This document shows positions 23,247 through 26,891 of a DNA stretch of 26,891 bases, piece by piece. The notes under the pieces are model-generated. The model worked only from the letters and a program-made list of their open reading frames with translations. It was not told where the DNA came from and did not search any database. The DNA comes from AC2028 sp002373595 (lineage in GTDB: Bacteria > Bacillota > Clostridia > Lachnospirales > Lachnospiraceae): the NCBI GenBank assembly GCA_946616365.1, contig CAMOIX010000036.1, forward strand, positions 1 through 26,891, in the 5' to 3' direction. The translations under genes were made by a program, and so were the position numbers. Each line of letters starts with the position of its first letter. Position 1 is the first letter of the stretch.

Positions 23247-24056
23247 ATGAAATCTTCTTCAAAAAAACCTGTAAATCAATCCGATCATCAGGCAGGAGTA
23301 TATCCTTCCCGCAAGAAAAACGGAGAAATCTACTATCGTTCGTCCATGACCGTAAGGTCTAAGCATATCAGTCTCGGCAGTTTTGATACTGCGACCGAAG
23401 CCCATAAAGCATATCTCGAAGGAAAGCGAATACTCGAAAACAAAAGTATCGATATACTCGGCTATAACAAAAAATATTCCCTCGGTTATGATAAGTTCAT
23501 ATCTCTGCTTAATTTCAGAGACAACGGCTACTACTTTGCGACTCCGATATATATGAGGCAGCGACTCTTTTACTACTGCCTGACGCCGAAGGAAACTCTC
23601 AAATTCGATCTCGATGATCTGTTTTATTATTCGAGTCACCGCATCAGCAAGCGCGGCGGGCATCTCTTTGTTGCAGATTACGGTTCACAGATCTCTGTCA
23701 GATCCAGGTTCGGACTCAAGCCTTACTCCGTGGAGGGACGTGATTACAGGTTCCGCAACGGCGACAATACCGATTACCGAAGAGAGAATCTTGAGATCAT
23801 AAACACATATAACGGTGTCGTTTTCGATCCCGGATCAAACAAGTATCTCTCAAGGATCCATGTCAAAGGCTATGTTACTGTCGGAAGATACGACAGTGCT
23901 CTCGAGGCTGCCATAGCATACAACAAAGCGATCGATATGCTCTCTCAAAAAGGCAGCTCCAAAAACTATGCTCCAAACTACATCGATGAAGTCTCACCAA
24001 GAGTATATGCCGACATCTACTCTGTTCTGACTGTTTCGGATTATTTCTCCGTATAG
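23247..24056 (+). CDS. Double-AP2 protein with degenerate HNH core
   Basis: The 269-residue protein has two AP2-like DNA-binding domains: residues 17-63 (GVYPSRKKNGEIYY, then ISLGSFDTATEAHKAYLEGK) and 190-233 (GVVFDPGSNKYLSRI, then VGRYDSALEAAIAYNKAID). Just before the second is a stretch (165-182) with RNGDNTDYRRENLEII, which matches the C-terminal half of HNH homing endonucleases (NGNxxxNRxENL), but the catalytic histidine position holds Phe. So the fold of an HNH-AP2 endonuclease seems kept while cutting is probably lost. It may be a DNA-binding regulator or a decaying homing gene. It is a lone gene, leaderless, divergent from thrC, and its end overlaps the GH25-like gene by 16 bases. Confidence 0.75.
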   Translation: MKSSSKKPVNQSDHQAGVYPSRKKNGEIYYRSSMTVRSKHISLGSFDTATEAHKAYLEGKRILENKSIDILGYNKKYSLGYDKFISLLNFRDNGYYFATPIYMRQRLFYYCLTPKETLKFDLDDLFYYSSHRISKRGGHLFVADYGSQISVRSRFGLKPYSVEGRDYRFRNGDNTDYRRENLEIINTYNGVVFDPGSNKYLSRIHVKGYVTVGRYDSALEAAIAYNKAIDMLSQKGSSKNYAPNYIDEVSPRVYADIYSVLTVSDYFSV

Positions 24057-25168
24057 TCTATAAAGCTTACATTCAGGCTGGCAAATCCGGGCACTCCGTC
24101 CACAGAGGCTCTGTTCTTGTAATTCCACATCGAATATTTATACGGATAATCCGGCAGGTCCTGCTCCTGTTCAAGCCAGACATCATATGATGAAAGTCTG
24201 GTCATATCTATCTCCTTGATAAGCCATTCCTTATCTCCCTCTATCATACCGGTATATCCTGCAGCCGATACGGTATCGAGAAAAGCTTTGACTATCGGTG
24301 TTCTCTCGGCTCTGGTAAGTCCCTCTATCCTCGAAGTGTCATTATCAGCGAACCCCATTTTAATTGCTATCGGATATTCTACTTTGGATCCCTCTATCGC
24401 AAGAAGTATGGTGGTTGCTTCCTCGACAGCTTCCTCTTCGGTGATCGCCTGAGAGGTAAAATATATACCTACATGAAGTCCGGCGTCATTAGCACGCTTG
24501 AGGTTATCCAGGAAATATTCATCTATCTTGATCGCTCCGGTGTCATATCCTCTTACGCCGGCTCTGATCATTACGAATTCGATCCCCGCTTTCTTAACAC
24601 GGTTAAAATCGATATATGTATCATGCTCATTTACATCGATACCGACGGATGAAGTCTTTCGCCCGTCGATGTAATACTCCATGTAATCTTCCTTAAGGAC
24701 CAGATTTGAATAATCATAATCATTCTTCTGAAGATACGGATTGATAAGTTCCCACTTCTCCGATCCGTCCCTGTATTTAACAAGAGTATGCTTGCCATCA
24801 GTTGATGGATCGTCTTCCTTTTTCTCTTTGTCATCCTCAGCAGGATCTTTTTTTTCTTCCTTGCCGTTCTGCTTTTCATCTGTACCCGCAGCAGGATCCT
24901 TGTCCTGTCCGTTCCCACCCTCGGGATACTTATCCCAGAAATCCAGATCGCTCGGGCTGCCTGTACCGGTCTTGATATCTTCCTCGGGCAGAACCGGTGT
25001 GGTAACCTGTGCAGTGTCATCCGTTGTCTGCGGCGCGGGCTGATGAACCGGCTTCTTATTCTGTACAAGCACTATAATAATTATCAGCCCTACAAATGCC
25101 GTAACGGCAATCATAGCGCCGATCATTTTTCCCGATATCCTGGTTTCGTCATCGCCTTGAAGTTTCAT
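24041..25168 (-). CDS. Membrane-anchored GH25-like protein lacking catalytic acids
   Basis: The 375-residue protein has a short cytosolic tail, one membrane helix (about 15-36), a charged Pro/Asp/Lys-rich linker to about 125, a small segment DGSEKWELINPYLQ, and a GH25 (lysozyme) fold from 174 to 372. The fold is well kept: VGIDVNEHDTYIDFNRVKKAGIEFVMIRAG reads like the family, as does VGIYFTSQAITEEEAVEEA. However, the D-x-E after YPIAI is K270-M-G272, and the late Asp of the V-D-L-N motif is Ser, so muramidase activity is very unlikely. It starts three bases after rnfB with no good Shine-Dalgarno site, so it is likely coupled to the Rnf operon. Confidence 0.82.
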   Translation of the reverse strand: MKLQGDDETRISGKMIGAMIAVTAFVGLIIIIVLVQNKKPVHQPAPQTTDDTAQVTTPVLPEEDIKTGTGSPSDLDFWDKYPEGGNGQDKDPAAGTDEKQNGKEEKKDPAEDDKEKKEDDPSTDGKHTLVKYRDGSEKWELINPYLQKNDYDYSNLVLKEDYMEYYIDGRKTSSVGIDVNEHDTYIDFNRVKKAGIEFVMIRAGVRGYDTGAIKIDEYFLDNLKRANDAGLHVGIYFTSQAITEEEAVEEATTILLAIEGSKVEYPIAIKMGFADNDTSRIEGLTRAERTPIVKAFLDTVSAAGYTGMIEGDKEWLIKEIDMTRLSSYDVWLEQEQDLPDYPYKYSMWNYKNRASVDGVPGFASLNVSFIDYTEK

Positions 25169-25171
25169 AGG

Positions 25172-25963
25172 TCAGGTAATAGCTTTCTTGGGACATTTCT
25201 CGGCACAAACGCCGCAACCGGTGCACTTGGTGTAGTCTATCGATGCGTGGAAATCATTCACGCTTATAGCCTCTGCAGGACAGTTCTTTACGCAGATGCC
25301 GCAGCCTATACAACCGACCTGACAAGCCTTCATGGTAACAGGACCCTTGTCCGTACTCATACAAGCTACAATATGTTCCGCACTGTACGGAACAAGCTCT
25401 ATGAGATTCTTGGGGCAGGCTTCTACGCACTTTCCACACGCCTTGCAGGCTTCTTTATCGACTACAGCAATACCGTTAACAACATGGATCGCATCGAAAG
25501 GACATGCTTTGACGCAGGTACCGTATCCCAGACATCCGCTGGAACATGATTTGGGACCACCCGCAGGAACAAAAGAAAGCATCCTGCAATCCTCAGCTCC
25601 GAAGTACTCATAATCCTTTCCTGCTTTATCGCAGTCACCGTGACATTTTACAAATGCCACCTTTCTCTCCTGTTCTCCGGCAGACACTCCCATGATCGCG
25701 CCGATATTCTTGGCAACAGGCTCACCGCCAACGGGGCATCCGTTAACAGGTGCTTCTCCTTTTACTATCGCGGAGGCAAGTCCGCTGCAGCCGGGGTATC
25801 CGCATCCACCGCAGTTATTACCGGGAAGTGCAGCAAGCACTTTCTCCTCCCTGGGATCCGTCTCAACAGCAAACTTTATCCCGGCAATACCGAGAAAAAG
25901 ACCAATAAATATTCCTATCGCTCCTACAGCCGCAGCTGCTATAAGTATTCCTGTGACGCTCAA
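25172..25963 (-). CDS. rnfB: Rnf complex subunit B (electron-transfer ferredoxin)
   Basis: RnfB passes electrons from reduced ferredoxin into the Rnf complex, which couples ferredoxin:NAD oxidoreduction to Na+ or H+ pumping. The 263 residues start with a membrane helix (about 4-26), then the Fe-S cluster motif CGGCGYPGC at 51-59 with C76, and four more cluster motifs: CSSGCLGYGTCVKACP (140-155), CKACGKCVEACP (173-184), CIGCGICVKNCP (218-229) and CTGCGVCAEKCP (247-258). This is a polyferredoxin, longer than the proteobacterial form. The start is TTG at 25963, set by GGAGG six bases upstream and by the absence of any ATG or GTG there. It follows rnfA after 22 bases. Confidence 0.93.
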   Translation of the reverse strand: MSVTGILIAAAAVGAIGIFIGLFLGIAGIKFAVETDPREEKVLAALPGNNCGGCGYPGCSGLASAIVKGEAPVNGCPVGGEPVAKNIGAIMGVSAGEQERKVAFVKCHGDCDKAGKDYEYFGAEDCRMLSFVPAGGPKSCSSGCLGYGTCVKACPFDAIHVVNGIAVVDKEACKACGKCVEACPKNLIELVPYSAEHIVACMSTDKGPVTMKACQVGCIGCGICVKNCPAEAISVNDFHASIDYTKCTGCGVCAEKCPKKAIT

Positions 25964-25985
25964 TTCACGCCTCCCATGTATTTGA

Positions 25986-26570
25986 TCAGAGCAGTCCTGA
26001 GAATCCCCAGAATGCCATTGCCATAAGTCCCGCCGAAAGGAGTACCAGCGGTGTTCCCTTGAAAGGCGCGGGTACTTCGTTGTATTCCATTCTCTCTCTG
26101 AGTCCTGCAAGTATTACTATCGCAACCGTAAATCCCACTGCTGTTCCAAATCCGTTTACTATACCGGTGAGGATGCCGTACTCTTTCTGTACATTCGATA
26201 CAGCCACACCAAGCACCGCACAGTTAGTGGTTATAAGAGGAAGGTAAACTCCGAGTGCCTCATAGAGAGCATGGAGATACTTCTTGAGCACCATCTCGAC
26301 GAACTGAACCAGTGCGGCGATAACAAGGATGAAGCAGATCGTCTGCAGATAAGTGATACCGAGAGGTATCAGTATGTATCTGTACAAAAGACCTGCAACT
26401 GCACTTGCAAGAGTGATGACGAAGATAACTGCAGTGCCCATTCCCGCAGCAGTCTTGACCTTCTTTGATACTCCAAGGAAAGGACAAAGCCCAAGGAACT
26501 GGCTAAGGACTACATTTGATACAAGTGATGAACTTATCAGGAGGATAAGCATTTCTCTGATACTACTCAT
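25986..26570 (-). CDS. rnfA: Rnf complex subunit A
   Basis: RnfA is one of two homologous six-helix membrane subunits (with RnfE) that form the Rnf ion path and hold a membrane [2Fe-2S] cluster. The 194 residues show the family N-terminus LLISSSLVSNVVLSQFLGLCPFLGVS, with the cysteine in the GLCPFLG turn, and PLITTNCAVLGVAV in the middle, the matching half-site. The end GLMAMAFWGFSGLL also fits. The ATG overlaps the stop of the upstream gene by eight bases. Order here is a tail gene, rnfA, rnfB, consistent with the end of a C-D-G-E-A-B cluster. Confidence 0.95.
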   Translation of the reverse strand: MSSIREMLILLISSSLVSNVVLSQFLGLCPFLGVSKKVKTAAGMGTAVIFVITLASAVAGLLYRYILIPLGITYLQTICFILVIAALVQFVEMVLKKYLHALYEALGVYLPLITTNCAVLGVAVSNVQKEYGILTGIVNGFGTAVGFTVAIVILAGLRERMEYNEVPAPFKGTPLVLLSAGLMAMAFWGFSGLL

Positions 26571-26891
26571 TCTTCTTTCCCTCCCTCTCGTTCTCGTCCA
26601 CGCTGATGCTTACGACGAAATCATCGTTGTCATCACCGTAGTAGTCTTCTTCATCAAACCACTCGAGATCGATATCTTCTTCGTCCGACTCATCATACTC
26701 GTATTCGATCTGAAGACGGACTTCTTTCTTTTTCTTTCCGAACAGGCTGAATTTCTTTTTGGGTGCTTCCGCAGGAGCTTCACTGATCGGCTCTTTCTCT
26801 GCAGGAGTCTCCTGCACAGGCTCAGTCTTAACGGCTTCTTCCTTCTTAGTTTCTTTCTTCGCAGGCTTCTTCTCGGCCTTCTCGCAGACGC
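26563..26891 (-). CDS. C-terminal part of an Rnf-cluster protein with a charged tail
   Basis: The frame is open from the window edge to the stop at 26563, giving 108 residues that are C-terminal only. The visible part is all hydrophilic: a Lys/Glu/Ala/Pro stretch (KAEKKPAKKETKKEEAVKTE and on), a KKKFSLFGKKKK patch, then a very acidic run (about 50 residues, with DESDEEDIDLEWFDEEDYYG). No membrane helix or domain is visible. Gene order places rnfE here, so the likely reading is RnfE with a long cytosolic tail, but another Rnf subunit or a fused protein is possible. A Cys lies near the edge (VCEKAEKK). It is a partial gene; the start is outside the window. Confidence 0.55.
   Translation of the reverse strand, partial: VCEKAEKKPAKKETKKEEAVKTEPVQETPAEKEPISEAPAEAPKKKFSLFGKKKKEVRLQIEYEYDESDEEDIDLEWFDEEDYYGDDNDDFVVSISVDENEREGKKNE

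Noticed and set aside
25964..26110. A longer rnfB reading frame starting at 26110
   Set aside because: The extra 49 residues lie mostly inside rnfA and are not membrane-like; the TTG at 25963 has a strong GGAGG site at the right distance.
1..26891. CRISPR arrays, tRNAs, rRNAs, transposases, integrases, attachment sites
   Set aside because: No regularly spaced repeats, no tRNA-like T-arm/anticodon sets, and no matching protein motifs were seen on either strand.

Overview
The window reads as chromosomal DNA from an anaerobic Firmicute of the class Clostridia, most likely a Lachnospiraceae-like lineage. The grounds are Rnf complex subunits, an ATP-dependent PEP carboxykinase, Firmicutes-type 6S RNA, strong AGGAGG ribosome sites, free use of AGA and ATA codons, and a moderate GC content. 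Genes are dense, most are on the minus strand, and there are no rRNAs, tRNAs, CRISPR arrays, transposases or phage genes.

Layout. (1) 1-818: a mostly empty stretch with one doubtful small cationic ORF, then a small lipoprotein on plus. (2) 774-4626, minus: a substrate-binding lipoprotein, permease and ATPase (TrpXYZ-like ABC importer), followed by a DUF4190 and a DUF2752 membrane protein. It is transcribed divergently from tyrA (prephenate dehydrogenase, 4750-5856, plus), with back-to-back sigma-A promoters between them. (3) 5797-9190, minus: M18 aminopeptidase, queA, PilZ protein and VanZ protein, tightly packed. (4) 9456-10542, plus: a second DUF2752 protein and a zinc-ribbon/DUF4234 protein, ended by a two-way terminator. 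(5) 10695-15369, minus: a 6S RNA gene with its own promoter, then yihY, pheS and pheT; a hairpin element separates pheS from pheT. (6) 15481-23205, minus: pckA, an ECF S-component-like protein, a beta-helix lipoprotein, an aminopeptidase P, a 215-bp giant inverted repeat, and threonine synthase. (7) 23247-24056, plus: a double-AP2 protein with a degenerate HNH core. (8) 24041-26891, minus: the end of an Rnf cluster (an unidentified subunit tail, rnfA, rnfB) joined to a GH25-fold membrane protein that has lost its catalytic acids.

Most genes are housekeeping: aromatic amino acid and threonine synthesis, Phe-tRNA charging, queuosine, anaplerosis and ion-coupled electron transport. The unusual signals are the AP2/pseudo-HNH protein, the pseudo-GH25 protein coupled to Rnf, the two palindromic elements, a tyrA terminator embedded in the vanZ coding sequence, and leaderless-type promoters at every plus-strand transcription unit (-10 box 5-8 bases before the start codon), whereas most minus-strand genes have clear Shine-Dalgarno sites. 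All calls are from reading the sequence; no database search was run.
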